64,000 nt of DNA, taken from NCBI GenBank assembly GCA_963693305.1, contig OY855905.1, positions 17,684,937 to 17,748,936 on the forward strand, read 5' to 3'. Position numbers and translations under genes: made by a program. Of the stretch, positions 9,762 through 21,850 are shown piece by piece. The notes under the pieces are model-generated. The model ran no database searches and was not told where the DNA came from. It saw only the letters and a program-made list of their open reading frames with translations. Within the stretch, counting starts at the first letter, position 1; the number at the start of each line of letters is the position of its first letter. The stretch comes from Meandrina meandrites. Its lineage: Eukaryota > Cnidaria > Anthozoa > Scleractinia > Meandrinidae.

Positions 9762-12034
9762 CCAGTTTACGTTTGGAATTTTAGGCTTCTGAAGCGTATT
9801 GATTTTAAAAGCACATGGTGACATCTGATATGCAGCGTGTGGCCGACTTACCATTGCGTTGTTGTTTATTTAATAATTGTGTTCACTTTACGACCTTTTA
9901 CATGCAAAGATTTACTACAGTACTTCGGAAAATGCAAACAAGTATTTTTTTTGTTATTAGTTATAGTGATGGATAGCACAAAAAGCAATCTGAGTGTTAA
10001 TTTTGTGGAAGGAATTCAGTAGTTTTCCGCTATCTCACGGCACCATGATTCGCAAATTATTATCCCCAATTACCGCTTTTCTGTACCAAGATAATACCAC
10101 TGGTGGTTAAATAAATGTCAGTGACAGCACAGGCGGCCCAGACGTTGTATTCGATTTTTCAGCCGATAAGACAATGTATGAGAATACTTTGAACATTGCT
10201 CTAAATAGAACTTGTATTAAAGATTTGAATGAAAATGTCTTACACTATGTTTATGTTACGTTATTTTGATATTTCTGTGCTCCTGGAGTGGGTTTAAAGC
10301 TGTTAAGGCGAAATTTTCATTCTGAGGTGTGCTTTCTCTAAAGAGAAACGAAAGGCAGGCGACCTAGTTCGCCAACAGTCCGCACTCGAAGCTCCATAAA
10401 TCCCACAAAAATGGTCGAATGTCGCCAAAATTGCTTCATTACAGCCGTCGATAATTCTTCTTTTGATTTCCTTCACCTAAGGTTCCAAAGTTTATCTAAA
10501 CCGCACGAAAAGTGCTCGTTTCGAGCGCTGGGTTTCCATTTTTGCAATGTCTGAATGCGTGGTCAGTTATCTTGGGCACAAGATTCAAATTTTAGCTTGG
10601 CGACCGCGTCATAGTGACAAAAATCACCATCAACCGTGGGGAGGCACAGGGCAATTTGCGTCATGCAAAATACACCGTGCGATGACCCTGGGGAAATTTC
10701 ACCGGAAAAGGCGGGAAATCTCTGAGACAGCGCGTAAACTCAGATCGGTTCCCGGTTGCTTAGAGTATGTTTCTTAGTTGAACTGAAGCTTTCAGCAGTG
10801 CTCCTCAGCGCTAAAATCACTTTGCCAGGTGTTTCTATTTAGACCTTGCATTTCTGTCTTTCTTATCTTTTTTTATTTCAACGGTGCTTCTAAGCGCTAA
10901 AATCAGTTCGCTAGTTGTGTTTTGCCAAGTGTGTTTTTAGTTAACAAGTGTGTTTTTAAGCTGTACACAGTGAGTTCATAGATTTCCCGCCGTTTCGGTG
11001 AAATTTCCCCAGGGACCATCGTACGGTGTATTTTACATGACGCAAATTGCCCTGTGCCTCCCCACAGTTGAGGGTGATTTTTGTCGCTATGACACGGTCG
11101 CTAAGCTAAAATTTGAATCTTGTGCCCAAGATAACTGACCACGCATTCAGACATTGCAAAAATGGAAACCCAGCGCTCAAAACGAGCGCTTTTCGTGCGG
11201 TTTAGATAAACTTCGGAACCTTATCAACGGCTGTATTGAAGCAATTTTGGCGACATTCGACCATTTTTGTGGGATTTATGGAGCTTCGAGTACGGACCGT
11301 TGGCGAACTAGGTCGCCTGCCTTTCGTTTCTCTTTAGGGAAAGCACACCTCAGAATGAAAATTTCATCTTAACAGCTTTAAACCCACTCCAGGAGCACAG
11401 AAATGTCAAAATAATGTAAGATAAACATAGTGTAAGACATTTTCATTCTGATCTCTAATACAATTTCTATTTAGAGCAATGTTCAAAGAATTCTCACGGC
11501 CATACATTGTCTTATCGGCTGAAGAATCGAACACAACGTCTGGGCCGCCTGTGGTGACAGTTGTACAGAATGAAAACCTACCTTTCACCAGAGTGTTTTG
11601 AACTAGTGTTATATTTTGTAGAAAGAGTGTTTTGCGAGTTGTTAAAATGATGCACGGAGGTGAAGAAATTTTTTTCACCGTCTTCAAGTTTGGTTTGGGA
11701 TCAATTTATCAAGGTTGATAATTAACATTTCAAATCATGAATTGGTCTTTCACAGCGTGTCTAGTTGTAATAAAAGTTTACTTCAGAAAGGAATTATTTG
11801 TCTGAATTTAGTACGCATATGGTATATTTTTCCCACTCGCACGTTTGTGTTAAATGCCGTAAAAGAGCCAGGAATTTTTTTTTTGGGGGGGGGGGGGGGG
11901 GGTGGGTGCGCGCTAATAAAAGCCTTCTGGACTGTGAGTCAATGGGTTAATGCATCGCAAATTGCTTTCAATACTAACATTTCCCCAACGCATACTCCAT
12001 ACAAAATAGTCAAATCTCGAAGAGATCTTTGATT
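9762..12034 (-). repeat. Dispersed repeat, copy B, split by the foldback element
   Basis: On the minus strand, 12034 down to 11554 and then 10127 down to 9762 reproduce copy A (1324-2111) in order. The two halves are separated by the foldback transposon at 10128-11553. A run of 18 G lies at 11885-11902, where copy A has CCCCACCCCC. Confidence 0.85.
10128..11553. mobile_element. Foldback (palindromic) DNA transposon with 7-bp TSD
   Basis: The left arm 10128-10720 and the right arm 10981-11553 are inverted copies, starting CACAGGCGGCCCAGACGTTG at the left and ending with its complement at the right. A 260-bp centre separates them. GTGACAG stands immediately outside both ends (10121-10127 and 11554-11560), and the unoccupied site, with one CTGTCAC, survives at 1762-1768 in copy A. 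The left arm has about 25 bp not in the right arm near 10455. The centre holds two degenerate copies of AGCGCTAAAATCA. No transposase frame is present, so it must be mobilised in trans. The 7-8 bp duplication would fit hAT- or P-like transposases, but the class is unassigned. Confidence 0.85.
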
Positions 12035-12666
12035 TAATATTTTAGTCGATATGTGTTTCATTGCCATTGTAACATAACTGGATATAAATATGCCTTTAAA
12101 ATCAGGTTTTACATACTTGTAGAAAATGTAGCCATTAGATCCATCATTTGCCTTGAACAAACTTAGAAAAATGCTTGCATGTTTCACTGCGACTGCTCAA
12201 ATCAGGCCACTTGCAACAAAGTAAACCAATCAGAATGTTAATAGAGAACAATGACAAGCGACCTTTTTTGGCAACAGGCCAATGATGTTCTAGAGCACAA
12301 ACAATTGATTATCAACAACAAGTCATTCGGCGCTGCAAACATTTGTGGACCTCTCAGAAAACCTGCCTGGTTTTTGATTGGTTAGTTTCGATCCTAAATT
12401 TTCCGAACAAGCATATTTTTTCGAATTACACATCAATTTTTAGTTTCAAGATGCAACCCTTCACTCGTTAAGCTTACGACAATGAAATTTTTTCATGGAC
12501 AAGGGCATGAAGTCGTGTGTTCACTCATCTTCGAAACATTTTAACTCCAAACGTGAAATGAACACCATGGAATCAAAATCATGTCATAATTTTTTCACTG
12601 TCTGTCGCTGTGAAATTGATGCAAATCATGTCCTGTGATGTGACGTCTTTGCAATTTGTGAAAATA
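12035..12666. other. No gene recognised
   Basis: Unique AT-rich sequence between the dispersed repeat and the 5-kb inverted-arm element. No motif or repeat match noted. Confidence 0.45.
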
Positions 12667-14349
12667 ATATATAGATTTAGGCAGGCCTAAAAGCGGAGCT
12701 CCCATTTATTATTTTTTTGCTTGAATTTACAGTGTTTTGATGTCCCTGCACTTTATTGGGTTCCCCATTTATGCACGGAGGTGCACATATCAAATTTTAG
12801 TATAAAACTTTCTACAACTGTTACTGTACACGAATAAACCTCCTAGAGCAAATCAGTGTAAAAAAGGACCTCGATGAAGGCAAGGAAATTTGTTTTAATT
12901 TACTTCAAAACAGTCAAGGCAACACAATCAACTCAAGGCAAAAAAAAAAAACAGCGCGAAAAAAAGTCAACACGCCGCTAAAAAAAATGAGTTCACGCCA
13001 GAACAAAGAAAAACACGGCCGCAAAACAAACCTGGCAAATTCATTGGGAGCCGGTTATGCAAGTCATTTTAAAGCAGTTTTTTGTATGAGTTGTGGCAGT
13101 TTGTGATTTAGAAGTGGTGCTCGCTATCTAACAAGCGAACAATGTAATTTGAGCCGTCTTGTTTTGGTTCCATGATTAACTATTCTGTTTTATCGTACAC
13201 GTTGCTTAATACCTTAGAGAAATTTATGTAGAGAACTAAATGAATTTTCTTTGTTTCTGGTAAGCAAATGTGCGGTAGAAAAAGTCTGAACTCACTCACC
13301 CAAGTACAGGCAACTCGCAATATAAAAACCGGCGTAAATACTCGTTTACGAATCTAAAAATTTATCATGCGTACGAGATTTCAACACACTCACAAAATGG
13401 CAAAAAGGCAAGCGAGTGAAATAGAGCAATTGGATGATAAATCGTTTATTCGTTGGTGTGAAGTATCGTTGCCGAAGGTTTACTTGTTAAGTTTCCATGC
13501 TGTAGATAAGTAAATAAAGCGAGAAATATATGCACGAAGATCTATGTCTTCCAGCACGCTTTCTTCCCGTCTTTCAATTCAGCAGTGAACAACGTGCAAA
13601 CCAGTTTGCCGCCTTTTCATACAATCGCTTCGTTTAAGTTGAAATGAAATGTCCAGATAATTTTTTTAACAGAAAAAACTTTTCACAATAGAAATAGCCA
13701 TGCCTAAAAGCTGAGCTCCTTGGGTATTAGCTTCGTCCATTATTTAAATCTGAATTAACGCGATGATCAAAAAATTCGGGCTGCCTTAGGACTCCACTCC
13801 CCCTCCCCGAGAGTCTGTACGCGCGGGCGGGCGGAGGTACGCACCAAATTTTCTCAGCCTCATGGGTTTACCAAAAATTCTTACCCATGATGCTCCGCTG
13901 GCGCACTTCGCGTGCAGGAGCTCCGCTAATAATAATGACGTCTGTGAATGCTCCTAAAATTTGCTGAGTACACTAAGCATGCAGGAGTTATTTTTTCAAT
14001 TGATTGGGTGGCTTGGGGTAAGACTGGGTGTTAGTCCTGTTGAGATGGTTTATTTGATGGGTTGAGCTATTTGTGCATGATGTATCACTAACTACATAGC
14101 CCTTACTACGACTAAGAAGCATTTATTGGAAAAAAATGCTTGCATACAAAACAATTTTTATGTGCAATTTGTTACGTCAGAACTGTTTCGTTCAATAGTA
14201 AATTTTTATCATAAAAAAAAACGAGCTTTAGTTTAATTGTCAAAATATCACGAAATGGCTTAATCTGTTAGCGCTTATTTTGTTGCTAGCTTTTTTTACA
14301 ACCATAAACGATACTTTTGTGTTTTTGTCAAACACTGTTAAACGATACC

Positions 14350-14960
14350 TGTAACATGATACTTTTGTTTTTCTTGAAAACACCATGCCTCCATTGAGTA
14401 ATAGAAAAGTAATAAACGAAGTAATAAAAAAAAAACGAATCGAACCAAAAACTAAATTTTTAGGAAAGCTTTTAAAGCGTACTACACCTGGAGTATTTGT
14501 TTCCTGTCGAAAATATAAATTTACATTGATGCAAGTTCCTACAATAAAAGACCTTTGATGCGAGCTTTGCCTAGGGTACTACAAAGGGTTGAGAAGGCTA
14601 GAACTTAATACTACAAATAACTTGGAGAAAATTGGACACGCATGTGGCAGTTTTAATTGAATCAACGATCTCTAAGTCATAACAAAATATAGATAATCTG
14701 AACATATTTAACGATAATGTAAACGTGTAAAAACGATACCTTTGTTTTTTTAAAACGCATGTAACACAACACTTTTGTTTATCTCACTTTTGTAACATGA
14801 TACTTTTGTTTTTCTTGAAAACACCATGTCTCCATTGACTAATTGAAAAGTAATAAACGAAGTAATAAACGAATGAAACCAAAAACTATATTTTAGGAAA
14901 GCTTTTGAAGCGTAGTACACCTGGAGTATTTGTTTCCTGTCATAAATGTAAATTTTCATT
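14350..14960. repeat. Direct repeat pair of about 175 bp inside the 5-kb element
   Basis: 14350-14525 and 14790-14960 share GTAACATGATACTTTTGTTT, ACACCATG, AAGTAATAAACGAAGTAATAA and CACCTGGAGTATTTGTTTCC, about 440 bp apart. The ACTTTTGTTTTTC motif also recurs at the inner end of family D copies (45960-46060 and 55460-55530), hinting at a shared end-type repeat. Confidence 0.7.
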
Positions 14961-16428
14961 CAACAAACAGGAACAAGAACTAATTAATTTTAGCTATCAA
15001 ACTGTCACGGAATGACATGCTCTTATTCTAGCCTGTTGCTACTATCGATCGTAGATAATTTTAAAAGCAAAACCATTTTAAAGTCAATACCCATACCGGT
15101 TAATTAAATGTCTAAACGTGGTGTCTTTAAGGTATAAACATAAACGCTACTTGCCTGAGAGTCAGTGAATCGAGTAAGACGCTAAAGAGACTAATTAAAT
15201 GGGGTTTTCAGTTTGCGACATGGAGTCTCAAGCAATATTAGGTTTTGGACGTTTCCTTGTCACAAACCTTAAAACAAGAGGCTACAACACACTCTGAAGA
15301 AGATTCTTTGCCATTTTTATGACTCTTAGTACTAAACACAGTATTAACATCACAATGAGAACATTATTCTCCAAATCTGCTTTGTGCAAATGCTTTATGC
15401 AATTTCTACTATGGTCAGCGAAACTAGCTTGTCCTAAACGAATGCTCGAATAACAATTGAGTGTTGGGTCTTTTGCTGGCAGTGTGTGCGTTGTAAGCAG
15501 GTGAGCGTTTCAAATCCAGGGTTAATTCACAACTCACTGATTCCGCCTCCTACAAATCTTAAATCTTTGAATGAAATCGCTCGCTTACAACTGTGTCAGA
15601 TTACTTCCCCTTTATAAACTGCAATTTCATTGGTTCTGATAGTACCTCAAACCTGATTGGTGTGACAAACAAACATACTTCACTGACTGACTGACTGACT
15701 ACGTGGTCCATCGTGCCGACTAAAGAGTTATTTTTGGACAAAATAAGTCAAAAATTGCATAACTTTCTCGTAAAATTGACATTTTAAAAGTTATCAAATT
15801 AAGTTGCACTTGCCCAAAGGCTCATGCAATTTTGAGAGGATCAGTGTGAAGTAAACACTTACATACAATGTTTTGTAACAAACAAAGCTTCTTTCCATTC
15901 AGATGAGGTTCACATCATAAAATTTAATGTTTCTGTTTCATTTGTTATTCAAGTTTCCTAGCACTTACTAGCACTACAAGAATGCTTCTTTCTTCGTGAC
16001 CGAGTTAAAATGGTGGACATGACAGAAGAAACTCATCCCCAGACTCCCACTGGTGTCTTGTTTTCATTCTGACGTATGGATGGCGTATGTGGAGCTCTGT
16101 CTTCTTCTGTTTCATTTTAGTATTGTGATTGCTACCTTGGGAAAGTTTGGTAACAGGTTCTTTTTGTAAAGGGGATGATAGCGGAGCTCCGGCATGTGAG
16201 GTGCGCCAGCGGAACACCATGGGTAAGGAATTTTGGTAACCTATCGATGCGAGAAATTTTGGTTATGACGTCAGCGTACACCCACCCACCCGTACAGACT
16301 CTCGGGGAGGGGGAGTGGAGTCCTAAGGCAGCCTGACCAGGGGTAGGGGGAGGAGAATAGGCTGTGGGAGATTGGGAGCAGATGAATGCCATCTCCACGG
16401 CACATCTCTACTTAGTATTACCTAAATA

Positions 16429-16692
16429 TTGAAGCACTGTCTTCGGTTCCTGCGTGCTCAGAGCCGGTCAACTAAGTTGACTGAAGTGACGAATCAAAGA
16501 CTGTTAAAAGCTACACCGAAAGGAAGAAAGATATTGATCTTTGCTGATAATTCAAATTATGTATATGTACGTGGTGTGAGATTATTACGAACATTGGACG
16601 ACACTACCGTTTTCGTTGCTTCGTCTCCGATGTTGTTTGGCTGGTTTGAAAGCTTTGACCCGCAGAATTTACAAGCCTTCTCAAAATATGAG
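16429..16692 (+). CDS. Exon-like frame of the inverted-arm element, function unknown
   Basis: Open frame whose translation includes RLLKATPKGRK, IFADNSNYVYVRGVRLLR and FESFDPQNLQAFSKYE. It ends at a good splice donor (GAG|GTAACA at about 16692). The related element at 43220-45455 has the homologous frame on its minus strand (RLLTATPKGKERSIFADN) with the same donor. Conservation of frame and donor in two copies suggests a real coding exon of the element. I do not recognise the family, and no catalytic motif is visible. Confidence 0.45.
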
Positions 16693-17813
16693 GTAACAAA
16701 CGTAAATGTACACATTTTATTATGAGAATCTGTTTTTCTTCATTTATGAGCGAATTCGAAGTTGTGTTGGTTTTCAGATCTTCCCGTCAATTATAAGCTT
16801 AAATTTCGTTAAAACGGCTGTTTTCAAACCTCTTAGCTTTAATCACTTTTGTGAACTTTTGCCTATTAAATGTTTCGTTTCAAATATTGTGTTTTTTTAG
16901 TAGTGGAGTTAACTGTGAGGTTCATCGTTGGATTTTGAAAAGAATATTCAATTATTGAGCTACAAAGATCAAAAACATGATTTTGTGAGCTGCATTTGCA
17001 GAAAAATCCCGCAAACAAATCAAAGCATAAAATGAGTAAACCTTCAGCAACGATACTTCACACGAACGATTAAACGATTTATTATCCAACTGCTCTACAG
17101 TATTTCACTCACTTGCATTTTTGTCATTTTGGTGAGTGTGTTGAAATCTTGTACGCGTGAGAAATTTTTAGATTCGTAAACGAGTATTTACACCGGTTTT
17201 TATATTGCGAGTTGCCTGTGCTTGGGTGAGTGAGTTCCGACTTTTCCTAACGCACATTTGCCTGTTAGAAACGAAGGAAATTCATTCACTTCGCTGCATA
17301 AAATTGTCTAGGGTATTTAGCAATGTGTACGATAAAACATGCAGCGTAGTAATCATGCAACCAAACCAAGATGGTTCAAAACTACATTGTAAGCTTATTA
17401 GACAGCGAGCACCACTTCCTAAATCACAAACTGTCACAATTCTTACACAAAAAACTGTTTAAAAATGACTTAAACCGGCTCCCAATGAATTTGCCGAGTT
17501 AGTTTTGCTGCTGTGATTTTCTTTGTTGTGGCGCGAGTTCATTTTGTTTAGCCGCAAGTTCACTTTGTTCAGTGCATTGAGTTGATCTTTTTGCCTTGAC
17601 TGTTTTGAAGTAAATCAAAACAAACTTCTTCGCCTTCATCAAGGTCCTTTTTACATTGAATAACCCTTAGAGTTATGAAAAGTCTTAACACTAAAATTTG
17701 ATGTGTGCGCCTACTTGCGTACGTGCATGAGGAACCCAATAAAGTGCAGCGACTCAAGCAAAAAAACTAATAAATAGGAGCTCCGCTTTTAGGCCTGCCT
17801 AAATCTATATATT

Positions 17814-18712
17814 ATTTCATGACATACACGAGTTTATGAAAATATTTTTTCCTCAAGTTTTTTCTGGTGTCACAGCAGCCGTTTATGAAGTTGCTGTAAT
17901 CCTAAAAACAAAAGCTTTACTCTGTAAAAACTAAAATCTTAAACTAAGATTATTAGCATCTTACATAAGATAACCATCATCTAAAAAGAAGACTGAGTCT
18001 TATTTATTTTTAAGATTCAAGTTTGTCTTACTCTAAAATATAAGGTTTTGAATGTGTCTTTAAATAAGACCGGTTTGTTTTATAATAAGAATGTATTCTC
18101 TCATCTAAGATTACCACTTAATTCTTACATTAAGATGATGGACTCTCGACTGCCATATTTCAAGAGGTGGAACATGTTAAATTGAGACGGTCACCCATCT
18201 CTACTAAATTTTAAGATGCTGTCAAGATTGTCAAGATGTTGACGTCTTAATACAGTTGCACTACGTTTCAATGACATAGTGGGCATCTACAATATTCTTA
18301 GTCAATGCAATGGACATAGCTTAACATGTTGTAGTCATGTGTGCAAAGGATTTTAGGACCTTTTACGTGTAAAGTCGAGATCTGAAATTTTGTTGCTGTA
18401 ATAGTTTTTTATGCCAAGAAATTTAAACAGAATTCAAGCATAACCCACAGATAAAGTCATGAACGCATTATCGACTTTCCATTTCAGCCTGTTGAAACAC
18501 TTGGCCAAACTTCTACTAATTTTCAACCACCCTTCCCCCATTTCAATGTTATAAATGTTTTGTTGCTGTAAAACAAAGCCTAGTCAATCGCAAATTCCAT
18601 GAAACAACATTGAGTAGGGGGGGATATTTCTTACCCGTTTGCAAGTCAAGGTAATGCCGAATAATGCGTAAAATTCATCACAGTGAAACGTTTTACTGAC
18701 CACCATTGTTTT
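17814..18712. other. No gene recognised; AAGAT/ATCTT-rich
   Basis: From 17930 to 18150 the sequence is dense in TAAGAT, AATAAGA and their complements, giving imperfect dyads. No coding signal and no match elsewhere in the window. Confidence 0.4.
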
Positions 18713-19731
18713 TAGTGCAGAATGCACTATTATTGTCATGGTTGTGGGGGCTGCCGTCTGCTAAACTCCTAACCCTCTAACCACTAAAGCACTAAGGTGT
18801 AACCTTTGATAGCTGATTAAGTAATCAATATCACTTAATTAATTAACTCATTAATTATTCTTATGAATGAGGTAAGCAGTGGGGAGCACCTGACTGTATG
18901 CATTAAAACATGGAGAGTCTCTGCGTCATTCTTATATGAAGAACACAAAGATTATATATTTGTTTCTAAAAGTTCCACGTTGTCCTTGTGGTACTATTCT
19001 CCCAAGAACAGGAAACTTTGCGGTAAACGCATGCACAGAAGATCAGTCTAGGTTTACAGTCTTGAACTCTCACGGACATCACATGCCTTTCTCTGCGGTA
19101 TGATTGTTGTAGACTTCATGGTGCGAAGTTAAAACTGCAGTTAATTAAATAAGACTTTATGGTGTTGCAGTGCTTTGTGTGAAATAATTCTTTATTCTTC
19201 ATAAACCAAGAAAACCTTTCCATTAATTAATTTATTCTATCAGTGTTTTATTATTCACAGTAAAGCAACTGCCATCGAACACTCCCGGAACTCGTAGTGT
19301 TTGTGAAAAAAAAAAGAAAATCAACAACAGCTTCTCATTACAGAGCTCTGGTAAATATCAGACACAGTACTTTGTAATTAAACATGCAAAAAATTGTACC
19401 AGAATTTTTGGCGCAAATTTCCTATAACCATGAAACAAATATTTCAGCTGTGCTGCGCTTTGAGAACCCTTTCGAAAGTTATGTTTTTGATTTGATCTGT
19501 CTATTATTTTTCGAGAAACAACTTTTATGACAGTTGAATTGAAATACAGTGGGACCCTGATATAACAATCCTTGTTATAACGATATTCCCGGTATAATGA
19601 TGATTAGTATATACACACTCAGTGATCTTGGCCATTCCAGCAATCTGATTGGTTCGCTATCTCGGGCTAATGCTGCATTATTCACTCGCTACCAAGTGGA
19701 TAATGCATTATCCCATAAAACAAAAAACAAA

Positions 19732-19857
19732 ATGGCCGGCGTAAACTCGTGTTTCGGTAGCGTTTCAGAATCAAAAATAGTGAAAATAAAAGACGACAGC
19801 AAGCCAGCAAACACCAAGAAGGAAATGAACTCTGGCCTAAAAGTTTTTAAAGATAAG
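19732..19857 (+). CDS. N-terminal fragment of a KIAA1958/DUF3504-like transposon protein
   Basis: Short frame starting MAGVNSCFGSVSE and ending with ANTKKEMNSGLKVFKDK. The pattern (P/A)NTKKxxxxGLKVFxD resembles the segment preceding the tyrosine-recombinase-like domain in KIAA1958/QRICH1/ZMYM-type and Crypton-related proteins, where it reads NTKKxTxWxxxVFxEW. The frame stops after 42 codons and no recombinase core follows, so this is a remnant. An upstream ATG at 19597 in the same frame is less likely because it lies outside the element. The assignment rests on a short motif. Confidence 0.4.
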
Positions 19858-20090
19858 TGAAGAAGTCATGTTTTGCAAACAAGTGTTTTTCAGTTTGTTT
19901 ATCGAGATAATTACTGTGATCAATTTGACCTATCGCTAAATAGGCAGCAATTAATCTTCACGACTACAATTTGTCTCGTAACAAGTATTTTTGTAGACTG
20001 GTTTGCCTGACAGAACGAATTTCTCACCGAAATCGAGGAAATAGAAAAAGAAGAATTGAAGTTTTATATCTCCACAAGAAAACAAGACAG

Positions 20091-20368
20091 GGGAGCAGGG
20101 ATGGCGCAGTGGTGAGAGCGCTCGCTTCCCACCAATGTGGCCCAGGTTCGATTCCCGGACCCGGCGTCATATGTGGGTTGAGTTTGTTGTTGGTTCTCGT
20201 CCCTGCTCCGAGGGTTTTTCTCCGGGTTCTCCGGGTTTCCTCCCTCCACAAAAACCAACACTTCCAAATTCCAATTCGATCGGGAATTCGAGGGCCACAG
20301 GTTTGTCAGTCGCGAGACTGTTATGTGCTACCCTCGTTAAACATAGTTGGTTTGGTTAGTTGGTTTGG
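20091..20368 (+). mobile_element. tRNA-derived SINE
   Basis: The head contains an A box (TGGCGCAGTGG at about 20102) and a B box (GGTTCGATTCC at about 20145) separated as in a tRNA, followed by a conserved body (CTCCGAGGGTTTTTCTCCGG, GGGAATTCGAGGGCCACAGG) and a tail of TTGGTTTGG repeats. It is inside the TTAG element. The head would act as a Pol III promoter; it is not a functional tRNA. Confidence 0.85.
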
Positions 20369-20734
20369 TCATATTACAACAAGGTAAAACTCACCTAAAT
20401 TCGAGCCGCCATTGACAGGCACCTTCGCAATGAGCCAAACAACAAGCCTTTCTCGATAACTTCGAAAACTTTGTTTGATCAGTTATCGATTTCCAAGCAG
20501 ACTTTCGATTAAAGTTGCCGATTTGAACTGTGTAAAAGGACCATTTTGACGAGGATTTTATATCGAAAATTGGGTATTTGCCATGTTAAAAGAATCTGTA
20601 AATAGTTTTGTAAGTGTTTCACGCATGAATTGAGACGTCAAATTGGACGTCAATAAAATTGCCTTTCATAGGTTTCCTTTTGAAAATGTCTAGATTGTCT
20701 GTTTTGAGATCACTTCGTGTGTATATACTAATTA

Positions 20735-20844
20735 AAAATTATTCTCTGAAATTGAGGTAAATAGTGGCAGAATATTTACCTCGCCGCTATGCGGCTCGGT
20801 AAATATTCTGCCACTATTCACCTCGATTTGAAAGAATATTTGTT
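20735..20844. repeat. Hairpin companion of the TTAG element, copy 1
   Basis: Arms AGTGGCAGAATATTTACC and its complement GGTAAATATTCTGCCACT flank a GC-rich tip (TCGCCGCTATGCGGCTC), with AAATTATTC and GAATATTTGTT at the ends. Abuts the right TIR of the TTAG element. Confidence 0.8.
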
Positions 20845-21850
20845 AAATATTCTGTGTCCCGGGGAAAGCTTCAGTAAAATGTATGGGACACAACCCCGAT
20901 ATAACGATATTCCCGATATAACGATGAGAATTTAGCAAACCGAATGTAAAATTTTCTCGATATAACGATATTATCAGTACACAGTCACAATTTAAACAAA
21001 ACTTTGAATTTTAATACAACATTACAGAAATTGAGTTTTAAGTTTAGTTTCATTGCACATATCGGTACAATTCACACCACAGAATTTACTCTGTAAACTT
21101 TGAAAACTTCTAATGCTTTGCAAGTTATTTAAGGACATTACTGCGTGCTTGAAATGTTACATTTTTTAATCATTTGATACTCATTACAAATTTAATAAAA
21201 TATTATGCTGTAAAAAAGTCGTGACGTGTTAGGTTTACCCCAGTAAAACGATATTTTGGGTTATTTTATGGCCATATCGTTATATTGGGAGTTTCGATAT
21301 AATGATTCCTCTATATAACAATATAATTTTACTGCTCCCTTGGCATATCATTATATTGGGGTTCCACTGTATTGCGCATCGTGTTAAAACTCAGTCAAGC
21401 GGAAAAACAAGACAACCTATTATGGATTTTGTTGATTGGCCAAAAGCATGACAGCTCAGACAACTGGAAGCGGCTTGGGATTTCAAGGCATTCAAAAGTG
21501 TGTGAAATTTAAACCAGCTGAAGTTTGAACTCAGGAATTTATGTTTTCTGATTTCTTGGCCCCAACAATAATTCAATAATTAAAATAACGAGCAATAAGA
21601 CAATAGTGGAAAAAGTATGTTTGAAAGAAAAAACAGAAATATCATGTGATATATATACTTTAAAGTTAGAAACAAAAGTATTGGTTATAGTGTTGTACAG
21701 AAAAAAAGCAAATATCATGTTGACAATAGCCTGTGTATTTAATGGTGAACTGAAGCAGATTTTGAAGACAACTTTCAACACTCGGCACAGGTTTAAACAG
21801 CTAAGTCCTCTCTGTTTCTTTTATCTTTATCTCTGTGTATAGTTTTTGTT

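Larger units (their letters stand above)
12667..17813. mobile_element. 5.1-kb inverted-arm DNA transposon, copy 1
   Basis: The left arm (12667 to about 13530) begins ATATAGATTTAGGCAGGCCT then AAAAGCGGAGCTCC. The right arm (about 17050-17813) is its inverted copy. Landmarks shared in inverted order include TGCACTTTATTGGGTTCC, GGACCTYGATGAAGGC, ATTCATTGGGAGCCGG, AGTGGTGCTCGCT and CACTCACCCAAG. A second inverted pair lies further in (about 13780-13900 and 16200-16340, GGACTCCACTCCCCCTCC), again with GGAGCTCCGC. The interior holds one exon-like open frame at 16429-16692. A truncated relative lies at 43220-45455. No transposase superfamily can be named. Confidence 0.75.
19604..20731 (+). mobile_element. 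TTAG...CTAA element, copy 1
   Basis: TIRs TTAGTATATACACACTCAG at the left and, at the right, the complement TGTGTATATACTAA. GATTGG lies 43 bp inside the left end and an ATG at 19732 follows ACAAA. The same order is found at 27220 and 32964. It contains the N-terminal coding fragment at 19732-19857 and a tRNA SINE at 20091-20368. Immediately outside the right end is a hairpin (20735-20844), as in the other two copies. Confidence 0.75.
19547..21369. mobile_element. pogo/Tigger-like element inserted in D1 at TA
   Basis: Begins CAGTGGGACCCTGATATAAC and ends with its imperfect complement TTATATTGGGGTTCCACTG. TA flanks both sides (19545-19546 and 21370-21371). The CAGTGGAACC...ATATAACGA terminus is the well-known pogo/Tigger type. 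The interior repeats CGATATAACGATATT several times and encodes no transposase. It is itself interrupted by the TTAG element and hairpin at 19604-20844. D2 shows the family D sequence without this insertion. Confidence 0.8.
18713..21850 (+). mobile_element. Family D element, copy D1, interrupted by a pogo-like insertion
   Basis: Starts at the imperfect palindrome TAGTGCAGAATGCACTA. It matches D2 (45812-47099, minus), D3 (54221-55690) and D4 (62230-62840) over long stretches such as TATGAAGAACACAAAGA, CGTGTTAAAACTCAGTC and GGCATTCAAAAGTGTGT. The homology is broken at 19545/21371 by the pogo-like insertion. D2 has matching ends AGTGCAGAATGC and GCATTCTGCACT, so the family has short TIRs. Short frames such as 18863-19051 (VSASFLYEEHKDYIFVSKS) are shared by copies, but no family was recognised. 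Confidence 0.75.

Noticed and set aside
11885..11902. G18 run as regulatory quadruplex
   Set aside because: It lies in a decayed repeat whose other copy has a C-rich run on the opposite strand; likely slippage expansion.
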